Shown piece by piece: positions 1 to 12,800 of a stretch of DNA of 64,000 nucleotides. The translations under genes and the position numbers were made by a program. Each line of letters opens with the position of its first letter. The stretch's first letter is position 1. Source of the stretch: Lumbricus terrestris (lineage: Eukaryota > Annelida > Clitellata > Crassiclitellata > Lumbricidae); contig OX457042.1 in NCBI GenBank assembly GCA_949752735.1, positions 38,326,195 through 38,390,194 of the forward strand. Direction: 5' to 3'. Under the pieces are notes generated by a model, which did not search any database, was not told the origin of the DNA, and saw only the letters and a program-made list of their open reading frames with translations.

Positions 1-56
1 GCAATGAGAAGTGCTATATAAATGGTCAGATACAATACAATACAATACAATACAAA
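1..56 (+). repeat. LINE 3' end with (AATAC)n tail
   Basis: Reads 'agtgctatataaatggtc' followed by four ATACA units. The same end is seen on the L2/CR1-like copies near 37160 (+) and 45213-45250 (-), so it is the 3' terminus of that family. Confidence 0.7.
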
Positions 57-84
57 GTGATACCAGAGCGAAATACTACTACCC

Positions 85-86
<2 letters not shown>

Positions 87-162
<76 letters not shown>
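87..162. repeat. (TA)n microsatellite, 38 units
   Basis: Uninterrupted TA dinucleotide run of 76 bp. The rest of 163-432 holds no recognisable feature except the TSC2 intron boundary. Confidence 0.98.
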
Positions 163-165
<3 letters not shown>

Positions 166-432
166 AGCACGCAAAAATTGTTACAGGATCTGGTTGAACT
201 TAGTGTTGCATAAAACATGTGCACATGCAGAACAAATCAAAACGATAATAACCTTAGCAAGTGTGTAACTGTGTCGCATGAAAATATGTGAACAGATCTA
301 GAGCGCATACAACATATTAAAATATGCCTCAAATTCAACGATAGCGTCAGATTCATATCGTGGTTTCTAAACTCACAGCTGCACATGGCAGATGAATTCG
401 ATGAACCAAAGAAGATGTTTAGAGGAGCTTAC

Positions 433-817
433 CTGCAGCAGCAGCAGCAGCAGCAGCAGCTCTATTAGACGACGCTGCTAAGTCAGTCTCCTCAGACACA
501 CTCGAAAGAATGCCACTCCTTGGACGCTGTTCCCGCTTTGGATGTTGTCCTGTCGTCGTCGTCGTCTCAAATGATGAAGATGTTGTCCTTAGATCAACTC
601 CACTTGAGCAAGACGGTTTGTCATCAGGCAGCGGATGTTTCTTTTCGATATCCGTACCACTCACTGACGCTGATCTCATTATCACAACCGGCTTATGACT
701 GTCAGGTGCTGGCTGGAACGCGGCAATATCGTCAACCAGGTTTGTAGCAGCTAATACTGGCTGCTCAAGTTTCAGCTCAGGAGAAGAATGACTTCTTAAC
801 ACTGAACTGTCTTGCTG
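433..817 (-). CDS. TSC2: TSC2 coding exon 30 (leftmost exon in window)
   Basis: About 385 nt. Contains [19 protein letters not shown], matching human SKSSSSPELQTLQDILGD, followed by a variable linker and a run of 9 alanines coded by GCT/GCA repeats. Donor CAG|GTAAGC at 432-431, phase 1 out. The acceptor is a cluster reading cagcagcaag. Starts at 817 or 814 are phase 0, and a start at 810 is phase 1 and fits exon 29. The GAP-domain exons lie left of base 1. Confidence 0.93.
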
Positions 818-3800
818 CTGAAAAGAGAAATCTTTTATAGAGTTTTCTTCTAATCATTGATATGAAAATGTCTAAAATATGAGACACAGCAGGCATGTGA
901 TCATGCATGCAGTCATGACACTTTAGCAAGGTTTCAGGGCAACCAAACATCATGAGATCAATGAGATGTTGCTCAATGAAAGCATTAGTCTGCAATTGCC
1001 TTGCATATTCAAAATGACAGAGTGCCAGAGCAAATTCATTTCCATGAGTTTCAAAAAGGCTTTCTTAAACGTGCACAATGCAACTATTCTGAATCAATCA
1101 AATATACTGTACTAGTCATGTGTAGAACTTAAAACTCCAAATATACCTAAGCGTAAATGATATTCAAAGCATGACAGAGCTAGGTCAAACTCCTGTAAAT
1201 GACTCTGACAACTGCCTTTAATGAACTTGAAGGATCTAGAGCAGTGGTCACCAACCAGCGGCTCGCGAGCCACATGCGGCTCTCAAAGAGTTCTGTGACG
1301 GCTCGCCAGAGCTTTCCAAACAATTAAATGTTTTAACCAAAAACACAGCTGTTCAATGAGGTTTGACAGACATAAGCTTTGAACTTGAGATTTGAGCTGC
1401 AAGAAAATATCGAACTCAAGCAGCGACATTGATGTCACAGAGTCCACAGACTTTCTGTGACTTCTGGAAGTTAGCCAATACACAGGCTTACCCTGTTTCT
1501 TGCATGCTAGCTAGAAAAGTTGCTTCATTTTTCGGGTCAACTTAGCCTATTTATGCGAGCAGACCTTTACAGTATAATGAACATTCCTAAGACAAAGTTA
1601 AGGAACAGAATAACAACCTGGTGGCTCAACTAAGAATTGTCGTTTCCAGTTATGAACCACGATATAATCTTCAGTTGACAATATGCAGAACCAGGTTTAC
1701 TACTAGTTCGTAACAGCCACATAAAGATGAATAAATGGACGATTCTACAAATTGGTTTATTTTCTTACATATATATCTTAAAAATTGACACAATTAAATT
1801 AAAATTGTATATTTTCTTGGATATGATCTTTAACGTATGTAATAATATTATATTTAAGAAAATGTAACATATAGCCTAATCATGATTAACATTTGCAGCT
1901 AATGATGCCACAAAGACACTTAATAGTATTTCTTGTGACACTAAATTTCTTAAAACCATATGGCGGCTCCTAAAAGTTGCTGAAAATGGTAATGCGGCTC
2001 CTAACCGCAGAAAGGTTGGTGACCACTGATCTAGAGTGTTCAGGCTTAGACAAATATTGTTAATAAAAATAATTATCAAGTGTGAACAAGTAGGAGTATG
2101 GCAATTTAGTTTGTGGTTTAATTCAGACTTGAAAAATAGATTAAAATCTCCAATTGAATCATTGTGCATATCATACTATAACAGACAAGGTTTCAAATGT
2201 ATCAATGTTGCAAGAATGCTATAGAGCAGCTAGTAATGTGTCATAATACTGTGACAGAATAGCGATGATTACGAATCTGTCAAATGTAATCATATTTCTG
2301 ACTGGAAGAAATGGATCGTAATTGTAATTATGAAGATTTCTAAAGCCTCATCAGTAGCAAGCGACATCAGGATGGTTTACAAACACCAGGGTGTTTGTAA
2401 ACCATCCACAGGTGTGGTAGAGTAGTGGTGAGCTTGGTGCCTTGGAGCCGGATGGTTCCAGGTTTGAATCCACCTCAAGCCGCCGCATAGGGACCTTGAG
2501 CAAGTCCTTCACTTGCAATTGTTCGTGTGCTTCGGCATGAAACTCCGATGCAGTGTTAGCGCTGCAGTAGGGAGCGCCTCTGAGTAGCAAGCTTGAAGGG
2601 ACGCTATAGCAAATGCGAGAAATAAAAAAATCTATGGTTAGTACAAATGCAAAAGTTCAGAGTACATTTTAAACTGTTAAAAACATGCAGGCTTTGTGAT
2701 TATGTGCAGGATCAAGAGTGAGATGGGTATAGTATACAGTAAAACAGCATACAGTATAGTTTCAATTCAATTATGATAATCAATGATCTCAAAGTACTTT
2801 TCAATACCCGGCTACAGATAACATACATACAATACCTCTGTGAGACTCTACTCTAAGATATGCTATTCAAGTGTTCTGCTACATTATGTCATATGGATAA
2901 CTAGCAGCATGCAGTAAAAAGATGCAAACAATATGCATACGATAACTGACAAATTAATCAAAGGTAATTAATTGGAAGTGTATATAAATATCAGTAATTA
3001 ACTTGGTATCAAGATTGATAGACTGCAGTCATGTACAAATCCATGCACAACATGAAGTTGAACAATGTTAAACACATTTCTGAGTTATAGCATTGACAGG
3101 AAGTACACTGCTTACCGACTGTGAACAATGGCTGCTTAAACCCTTTTGCTCTAAAACAACAAGATTTCCTTTTTGTCAAAAAAGTAATGTTTCATTTCTC
3201 AAAATAGCTATTAAATGTTTTGCACACATCAAACATATCAGATACACAATTTATTTCAATAAAAGAAACTCTAATAATTATTAATTAAATTCGTAAACCG
3301 TACAAGGTCACACCGATATGAGAATCTGAGATGTGGAGTTGCGGATAGTCATCTGCCAGAGAAAGATAGACATAGACATTCTTCAACTGATCCCAAATTC
3401 AATTATACATACATAATTAACTAATTTAATCATAAACATAATTGTGGGGCGCGGTGGTGTAGTGGGTATGTTAGTTGCCTTGCAGCCGGAGGGTTGAAGG
3501 TTCGAATCCACCTCAAGTTACCGCGTAGGGACCTTGGGCAAGTCCTTCATTCGCAATTGCTCAGCGCTTCGGCGTCAAACTCCGATGCGCTGTCTGCGCT
3601 GTAGTCGGGAGCACCTCTGAGTAGAGAGCTTGAAGGGGTGCTATAACAAGTGCACAAACAAAAAACAAAATATAATCAGCATTAAGCAAATCCTCATAAA
3701 GAGTAGGCAAAAATTACTTTGTGAGAGCAATACGTGTACCAAAACTAGGGGTCTAATAACTATTGAGAAGTGCAACAAGCTGATGGTCAGTAACTAGGAG

Positions 3801-6800
3801 CAGCCATAGGGAACATTAGAATGGTAACAGGACAATTATCTCCAGACAATTACCCCTGGACAATTACCCCCTCCAGACAATAACCCCCCATGCTGAAAGA
3901 ATGACCAAACAACAACTACGTGAAACCTCTCTGTACAATGTATTAATTACATAATCTTTGTGTTGTTTCAGCATACTTCTTCCTTGGAGGTTGCGATGGA
4001 TGCCAGCCAGAGATCGTCTGCAGTGAACTGGTTGTAACGCTTGATCACGTTGATTAAATCAATGTCCATAAATCTACTTTATCAGCATATGGCTTCTTTT
4101 CTAATAACTTTCTAATAATTAGTTTCAATAATTAGTCTTTGATGTGTGGCAAGTCTTTTATGTCTGACACTTAGTGGTTGTTTGGTCATTCTATCAGCAT
4201 GGGGGTTATTGTCCGGGGGTAAGTGTCTGGGGGTAATTGGCATGAAGGCAATCGTCCGGAGATAATTGTCTGGGGGTAATTGTCCAGGGGTAATTGTCCT
4301 AGAACCAATTAGAATGCATATGATTTTACTTAACTACAAAACGACAATTTTAAGGTATAGTAGCAAACACAACAGAAAAAACACAAACAAATTAAGCTCA
4401 TCAAAGAGAAAAGGATAAATGAACCAGCAGTAGCCTCATACCATTAACAGAAAACAAAGCAGATTGCGTGCACTCGATTGATATGTTTGAAATGAGTGTA
4501 GCTAAGTAGCCTTTCGAATGTTTATTGGGAGTTTATTCCATAAGCCAGGGCCTCCCAATAAACATTCGAAAGGCTACTAGCTTCACTCATTTCAAACATC
4601 TCAATCACGTGGTTATTGGTGTATACATACAATGTACATAACTACATAAACTGACATGTCTGTTAAAATCTGATCTGCTTAATATTTAAGATGGTGTTAG
4701 ATATCCAATTGCTTGAAAGCCAAGAAGAAACATCAAGTTTCGTTTTGCTGCTTGAAGGAAGAGAATCTGAGCTACAAAGCGAGAGCGGAAGTCAATTCAT
4801 TCCCTTGGAGCAGAGACATGAAATGCATGCGAGTACATTACTTTTCTGCATCAGGGCACAGCAACAAAACCAGTACTATATGACCAAAGTTACCAAGGAC
4901 TGGAAAGAGTTAGCAGTGTCTGAAGGTAGGGACTTGTATGTCAAACATGCCAATTTAAATTTTATCCTGAACTTAACAGGAAGCCAAAGCAGCTGTTGGA
5001 GCAAGACTAAAGAAATTGTTCAGGTGGGACACGCAGCTCACTACGTCAGCTAGGGGGATTTGGATGTGTTGCAACTTATTCAGTTCAAGGCCCGAGATCC
5101 CACAAAATCGGATTAGTATAATCAAGGCCAAGGAGACAAGGGGAGAGGCCAAAGTCTGTGACATATTCTGAGTCAGAGTTGACCTGATGTGATGTATTGA
5201 CCTGATATGATGAAAAACAAAATCCAAAAAGTGTTTTATATATGCGGCAGGAGCGTAATCAATCAATCAATCAGAATTTATATAGCGCCCCTTCAAGGTA
5301 CCTACTAAGAGGCGCTCCCAGCTGAAGTCAAGCGAAAAAAAACAGTCTTCAACAGTTTGTGAAATTGAGAACAGTTTGTGAAATTGAGAACAGTTTGGGA
5401 GGTGTCACATAGTCAAGGGAAGCCCATTCCAGGTTGTTAGACCAACCACAGAGAATGAACGGCTCTGCATTGTTGCAGAGCGAGTAAAAGGAACCAACAA
5501 GTCACCATGGACAGCAGAGCGCAGTGGCCTATGTAAGCTTAAATGGGAGGCAAAGCTCACACAGATAGGAGGGTGCCCAGCCTGATAAGCATCGCCACAC
5601 CAAAGATGCGATCCTAAATTAGATGCGCTGCAGGAAAGAAATCCAGTGCAAAACCTCGTGCACACATTGGGATACATGGTCGGTCTTGGTGAACCCGCCA
5701 ATAAGTACTTAAGTACTGTAAAGTATGTGAGCCTGCATGATTGATGCTAGAAAGTGAAGGAAAGAAAGCAGGCATTGGCGTGACCCAAACAAAATTGCCT
5801 CAGACTTGTCAGGTTTTATGGCCAAACCACAGAAACAGAACCAGGCATACATAGATGAAAGGCACTCTTCAAGTTTAAATTTGCCAGACTGATCAGTGTG
5901 TGACAAAGCAATATGGAGCTGGGTATCATCCACAAACTGCTGTATCTGAACTAGCTATATGACTGATTGGGGAGAAGAAATACTGTAAATAATAGAGGGC
6001 CAAGAACAGATCCCTGTGGCATTCTAGCAGTGCAAAACAATGGGTTCAGACCAAGTGGTTCTGATGCCAAGTATAGTCCTTATTACTCTGACTGACTGTC
6101 ACTCAGATAAGTAAGTCAACCAGTTTAAGGTTGTCGCAGAGACACTAAAGTTTTTCGTGAGTCTTGAAAGAAATAGCTGGAAGAACTGGACATCTTTGTG
6201 GATCACATCATGTCACTGACTCCATCTTGTCACTATCTTTTAACACAGTTAACACACAACAAGCTCAGCATCATCATCACCAGCATCATCATCACCTGAA
6301 GGAGTATGAAAGAAGTCTTCCATCATCTGAATGTATTCCTTCTCTTCAAGGGAACTGCTGTCTATCTTCCTCGGTTCGGCTGACTCCTCAGTGAACGGCT
6401 TAAAAAGATTTGAGATGTCACTCAATACAAAATGAGGAAACATGGCAGTCAAGTCTTGCTCATTCTGGATTCGCATCATCCACGAGAAGTTTCCGGTCGT
6501 ACGACGGATGTGCACTTCTGCCCACTGCGTACACCAACAGTTGCACACATGAGCCGTAAATACAGACTTCTCTAGCGGCTTTGCTTTTAGACCTACAAGT
6601 ACATCACGCAGTTAATAGACACGTGCACAAGAGGTGCGAGACATTATGGCTTACTATAGTTTTAATAATGATTATCATCAAGACAAATGACAATGATGTG
6701 TAAACGTAGATGACATGCAGAATAATACGAACGGAAAATAGCTTGTGTTGCAATTAATGATTGCTCGCAAGGTCAGTTGCTTGTAATGACAAATTGCTCG

Positions 6801-9800
6801 ACAGGACAGTTGCTCAGTGCTATCACAAACTATAAACTTTACCAGCCTTAAAACAGTACTTTTCAGCCAAGGTTCAGGTCGGAAATGTTCCTGAGTAAGG
6901 GACGCTATAAAAATTTCCATAATGAATGAATGTATGTATAAAAGTCAACTGAGATATTAAATGAAAAAAATATCTAATTGTCGACAACAACACAGTGGAT
7001 TTGGAAGAACCCTGTCTTCATCCTGTCTACCTAGACATAGCGCTCAATTAATGCACCTTCATGAAAGTAACTTAAAGTAAATAAGTAAGTATAGTCCTTA
7101 TAACTCTGATAGCAAATGCACAATGGGACATTGAAATATAATGCAAAATAACACATAGAAATAAAAACAATGCATAGTAATTATCGTAATTATATCAATG
7201 AATAGTAAAGTTAATGGGCAATGATTTCTTTTCAGAATCTTTCTTTGAAGAAGTCTGATGCCTTTGTATGGTTGACAATCCCTGTAGTCTAGATTCACAG
7301 TGTAAGTAGCATGGCATTAATCATCAATTTTTACACTTATCATCCGTGTTGGCTGCTAAGGGAGACCTCAGCATGTAAATCCATTTGGTACTTACAAAAC
7401 TCTCATTTTAACAGCTTTATCTCATAAAAGCTCACGATCTTTATCAATCAACTACTGTGCCTCTCACCCATGAGGATGTTGTCAACTGCCTGCATCTTCT
7501 GAGAAGGGGATGCCAGAGGTAACATTTCCGCTGAGGCAGATAATGCATCTGATGATGATGCAACAGTTTCTGTCGTCTGCCTAGACTGGCGTCGACTCAG
7601 TGACATGTCATCCTGGCTGATGAGTGGAATCAGACTCATCACATCATCCTCCTTCATCGTTGCCACTGCGGCCGATTTGTGGCGTCTCCTGTACCCTTCA
7701 TCACTTTGTTCGTCTGGTTCACTAGATGGAGTGAGATGACGTGTGGCACGAGCGATACTCAGGCATTTCTCACACAGACCGGACTTCCCCACTTTGGATC
7801 CACCACTTGTTGTTATGGTTACAATGCTGTTGCCAACCAACCAGCTCTGGCCCTGGCCACCAGATAAAAGAAAGTCGGAGACAGGAGACCTAGATCAAAC
7901 AGTCAATGCATATTCAGAAATGAGCAGAATAAAACAGGAGCAAAACGAATTTAAAGTTCAATTAATTCACATCAATTGGACCTAATCCGAAGCAGGAAAG
8001 ACCTCTTCTTACATGACAAAAAGTACAACTTTCTTCCCATTCAGAAGATAAGAAAACCTTATCTTAGGCAAGTCATACTGCTGCAGTGCTATGAATAAGT
8101 AATTGGTATGCAATACCTAAGGGACCTTCAGGCATAGTCATTTGTAATTTAACATCATAATTAGGAAAGTTAAACAATCAACTTCTTATTCTTGCAGAAA
8201 GGTTGCAAAAAGCAATGCAATTGAAACCTATTTAGATTCTAAGAATTCTGCAGTAGCGTAAAAATGCTTTGTATCCTATATTGATGATCCTATAATATGG
8301 AGCAATAGCAAAAGTTCTATTAAGACAGATGTACCTTTTTGGAATGCTAGAGCTTGTGAAATATGCATAGCGTGACAACATATCGACACACGTGTCTCTC
8401 AGCTCCTTGTGAAAGTTAGCTGCAACGGATTGATCTGGAACGGCAGCAATCGATGGAATTGTGGCGGTCGTTGTTGTCGTCGGCTGATCGATGCTCACAA
8501 TCGCTGCTCCACCCTCTTTGGCAACTCGAACTTTAGCAGCCGTCTGACTCAGTTTCCTTTACAACAGCACAACATCAAATGACATCAGAGTCATTGATAA
8601 TCACGAATCAAAAGTGATATTTTAAACATATCCTTCAGTGCAAAAGTTTGTAATTCTGCCTAATTTTGGTTGCCAACTTCGTCGGCCAGTTCTTCCCAAA
8701 ATTATCTTGGTGATAGCCTAACCACTTCCACCAAATAATGTGCCAATTTTATCTCAACAAAATAATTCCCAGAGGCAAAAACTCAGGTCATAGCATTATC
8801 GTTTAGAGTTAGCCAACATTCTGGGCCATCAATGTTGAATTGGCCAAATTTTCTGTCAAAAATTCCCACATATTATTTAGGGTAGAGCTTATTTTCACAT
8901 TATGTAAATGTGACCCTCCTGCTATCTACTTTTGTTCATATATATAAAGAAAAAATTCAGGCCAAATATCAACTCTATGGGTGAATATTTACTGGTAGCT
9001 CAATGACATTGAAGTTTTACAGTTTACAGATTCGAAACAGTAATGCATTATGGCAATAACAAGCTTGAACTACAGTGTATCCATTTGAGTACAATAGTTT
9101 TGCAACTGTAATTGGCCAACTAAATAAATAGACCAGTAGAATAATCACATATTAGTTACATGACACTCTCACAAAATTAATTTCTGTCATGAGCCGTTAT
9201 CATTATTTTGCTGACATCATCCAGTCTTGCTGTAAAAAACCTTGGTCATGGAATTGACGATATCGCTACAATTCGCAGAGAACGAATCAAACAGAGGACT
9301 AAGCAAGCAGCAGCTTTACAAATGAAGTTCCACACTTTTTGTAATGTACCATTTATAGTCCACTGTGATAGTAAACTAATTGCTGATCTTACGAGTAAAG
9401 ACAAAGTTGATAGACTTCCAGTAATTGTTTCTGGCAATGGAGTTTCCAGCCTTCTCACTGGACAAAGCTAGTAAGGGGAACAGGTGAAGATCAAGTTGCA
9501 GTGGTCTAAACGGCTCTGGAGGAATGGGGGGGCATAGCTGATAGAGTTCGAGCAATGTCTTTGGGTACGACAAGTTCCAACACTGGCCGGATTGCTGGCG
9601 CCTGCACCCTCCTAGAACAGAAGCTAGGTAATGAACTGCTATCACTAGCATGCAGGCATCATGTAATGGAGCTGATCATTGGTGCAGTGTTTCAAGTCTG
9701 TCTGGGATCTGCATCATCACCGGAAGTTCAACTCTTTAAGCGATTTCAAGGTCATTGACATTTCATTGATCAACAGAAATATGAAAAAGAATTGACTAAT

Positions 9801-12800
9801 AACACAGTATCAAGATCACTGCAAGACATCAAAGATGGTACTGTTCAGCTTGCAAACAGCTATCTGGAAAATAGTCAGCCAAGAGACGACTGTATACAGA
9901 GAATTCACTGAACTTGTTATTATCTTTCTTGGTTCCATCCCACAGAGAGGGGTCCGATTTATGGCACCTGGAGCCATGCATCAATGCATCATGCACGCTG
10001 GCTCTCAAAGGTAATTTACTCTTTAAAGGTGTGGATGTTTAGGGGCCAGTTCCACTTAACACAAAGAAAAGAGAAGGGATTACAGGATGTTTGTGTCTTT
10101 GCTGCACAGTGTGTACTTGAAAGCCTGGATTTCAGCTCCATTGGCAGCCAGTCCCCTTATAATGACCTTCATCTTCTGAAATCACTTCTTGAATACTTGG
10201 CAATCAACACTACAATATCCAAGGCAGCATCTCTGAAATTTTCAAAACACTTATGGTATTTGCCGCCAGAATTGATCGCTTTAGTTTTTTTCGACAACCA
10301 TGTAAGTTCTGCTACAAAGATGCTAATGATTACAGCGATGCAAAATGATGATGACACTGAACAGGGTCACACTAGAATGTGACTAGATGAATCAGTGTTG
10401 ACCTGGACACATTCATTGGCAAAAATCTTGAAGAATTTATATCTGCAAAGTTTGAATTAATGGAACTTCCAGATACATTTCTCACTGTAGATCCTGACCT
10501 GTGGAAAGATAGAGAGGACTACCAGAAGGCTGCAGAGTCAGTACATGCCATTAAAGTTGTCAACGACCATGCAGAACCCCGCGTGGCACTCATCCAGGAA
10601 TTCAGTGGCCAGACTCATGATGAATCACACCTTCAGTATTTGCTGCAAGCTGTTCAACAGCACCGTCAGGCTTATCCATACACCAAGAAAGAGACACTCT
10701 CTGCCTCTAGCAAGATAAACTAAGAAAGTTGCATTGAACTTTGTACTGAACATTTCGAATTTTGCGACATTTAAACTTGTTTAATTGCATTTTTTTATTG
10801 TAACCCAAGAAGTTTTTTTAATGTAGAGTCTACTGACCATTTAGTTTATGTGTTATTGTCAGAAAAGTTACACAAGTCTGGTTTACCGAAACAGCACTTG
10901 TATGTTTTCATTTGTAAAAAATCGCTCTTTTTGTAAACTTTGCGGTCATTGAGCTACCCCTAAATATTAATGCAGCAAGTTCAATTTTGTTCTTTAATAA
11001 TTTGAGACCAGTTGGAATAGTTTTGGATGGCAGGACTACAAAAAAGTAAGCGATTTATTTTTTCCATATCATAAGCACCACCCTAATATTATTATTACAT
11101 GCAAATTCACAACTAAAGTGCATGTTAATGTAACTACAGGCATGTACACTATAAATGCTCTAATAGATGACAGGAACAGGCAAGTCTTCACATTCTTCTT
11201 GAAGCTTTTGATAGAAAGTATCGACACGGATTTTGAAGAGTACTGCATCAGAGACTGTATGTAGGACCAGATGCATCAAATGTTCTTCTGTGCATCACAT
11301 AGCTTTTCTGGACCACATGCAGTCTTAACACTTTCGCAATTGCAATCAAGGCTAACCAGTCTTTGACCAAATATGGTCATTCCATCAAAATTCCATGAAG
11401 ATAGTTTGTCAACTAGTGTCAACACCTTGAAGGTAATCCACCTGCAAAATGGCATTACAGAGGCAACATGGTTGAACTTCCGACCCCTGTAATGAACTTG
11501 GCCTGAGCATCCCCCACAGTGACGTCATATAGCAGGCTATTGCAGTAGACTCATGAACAACTAATGAGAATAAGAGCAAGAGTCTTTCTGGAGTCAGTTG
11601 ACTCAATGGTGTTTTCACCAGTACCTTCTGAACTGGTACTCAAGGCAACCTCTTAAATACAGAGCTGGGCCACAAGATAGTGGCAAGTAACAGAGATGTT
11701 CAATGCTTGTACCGTAGTTCACTTGGTTCTCTTAACCCGTTCCCGCCGGATCGGGTCCGTACGACCCCGAAAACGGGAGGCGTTGAAACAGGCTATAAGC
11801 TATTTATAATACGCTTCCGTTTTATGTATAAAAAATCAGTGTTGATAAGCGCAAAATTCCGCACAAGTTGGTGTCTTATATGTTGACAAAAAGATATATA
11901 TTGGAGTCCCCAAAAAGTTTGAAGTTAGGGATAAAAATTGTCCTGAGTTCCGAAGTTTTTGAGGTGTGTCATGGATGGTTTTGACGAATAATTTTCATCT
12001 TTTGACGATTCAATTCATCCGAGATTTGAATATCACTGGTGGACAGTGTTTGGGACGCAAACAGTTTCGATTTTAGACCGATCTGATACCGAGTCTTGTC
12101 GTTCGGACTTTGCATTGCTAAATGATAATGAAGTCGGAGAGGTAAGCAAAGGCCAATATTTTCAGTCATATTTCTTTCTTGTAATTTCTTGATAGTTATT
12201 GTGTAAGAGGTATTTGAATATGCTTGATTGAAAGCAAATCTGTGTTTACTGATGTGACCATTGTTGCAGTATTGTTATTCTACCATAGGTACCATAAGTT
12301 TCCTAGATATCCCAAAAACAATTCAGGCGGGAATGGGTTAAATAGAAAGTTTCACACACAGAACTTCATCATAAATTTAGGTTGTGTTGATTCAGTGCCG
12401 CATCCATACTTCTGGTAATGATATAATACATGTACATATCTGTCACTAATATCATCCTTTCATCATCCTTATGTATGTACCACAATTCAGATCTATACAA
12501 CAGTAATCATTATCGAAGACTTAAGCTGCTAAGCACTCCAGGAAAAGTGTACAACTGTAGGCCTACACTCAGATACACAAAAATGTGCAAAGGTTCATTG
12601 GATTGTGTTTTGCACCAGGATGGCATTTTGAGTCGGCTTACACAAGCTCTCATCATCTTCACTGGAAGATTATTGCTTCTTCGGCGATACACTTCAATTC
12701 ATGGGAACGACGAAGCTTCATTTTGACTGTTAGGGACATGCTAACACGTCCTAAATGAGGTAAGGCCAGATTCAATGGATGCGCATACAACTATACAATG

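Noticed and set aside
3445..3520. RNA polymerase III boxes resembling a tRNA gene
   Set aside because: No cloverleaf or anticodon stem; repeated in several copies with a common 3' body, so SINE heads.
4691..5053. 120-codon plus-strand open frame
   Set aside because: It is the antisense of a decayed LINE reverse transcriptase on the minus strand.
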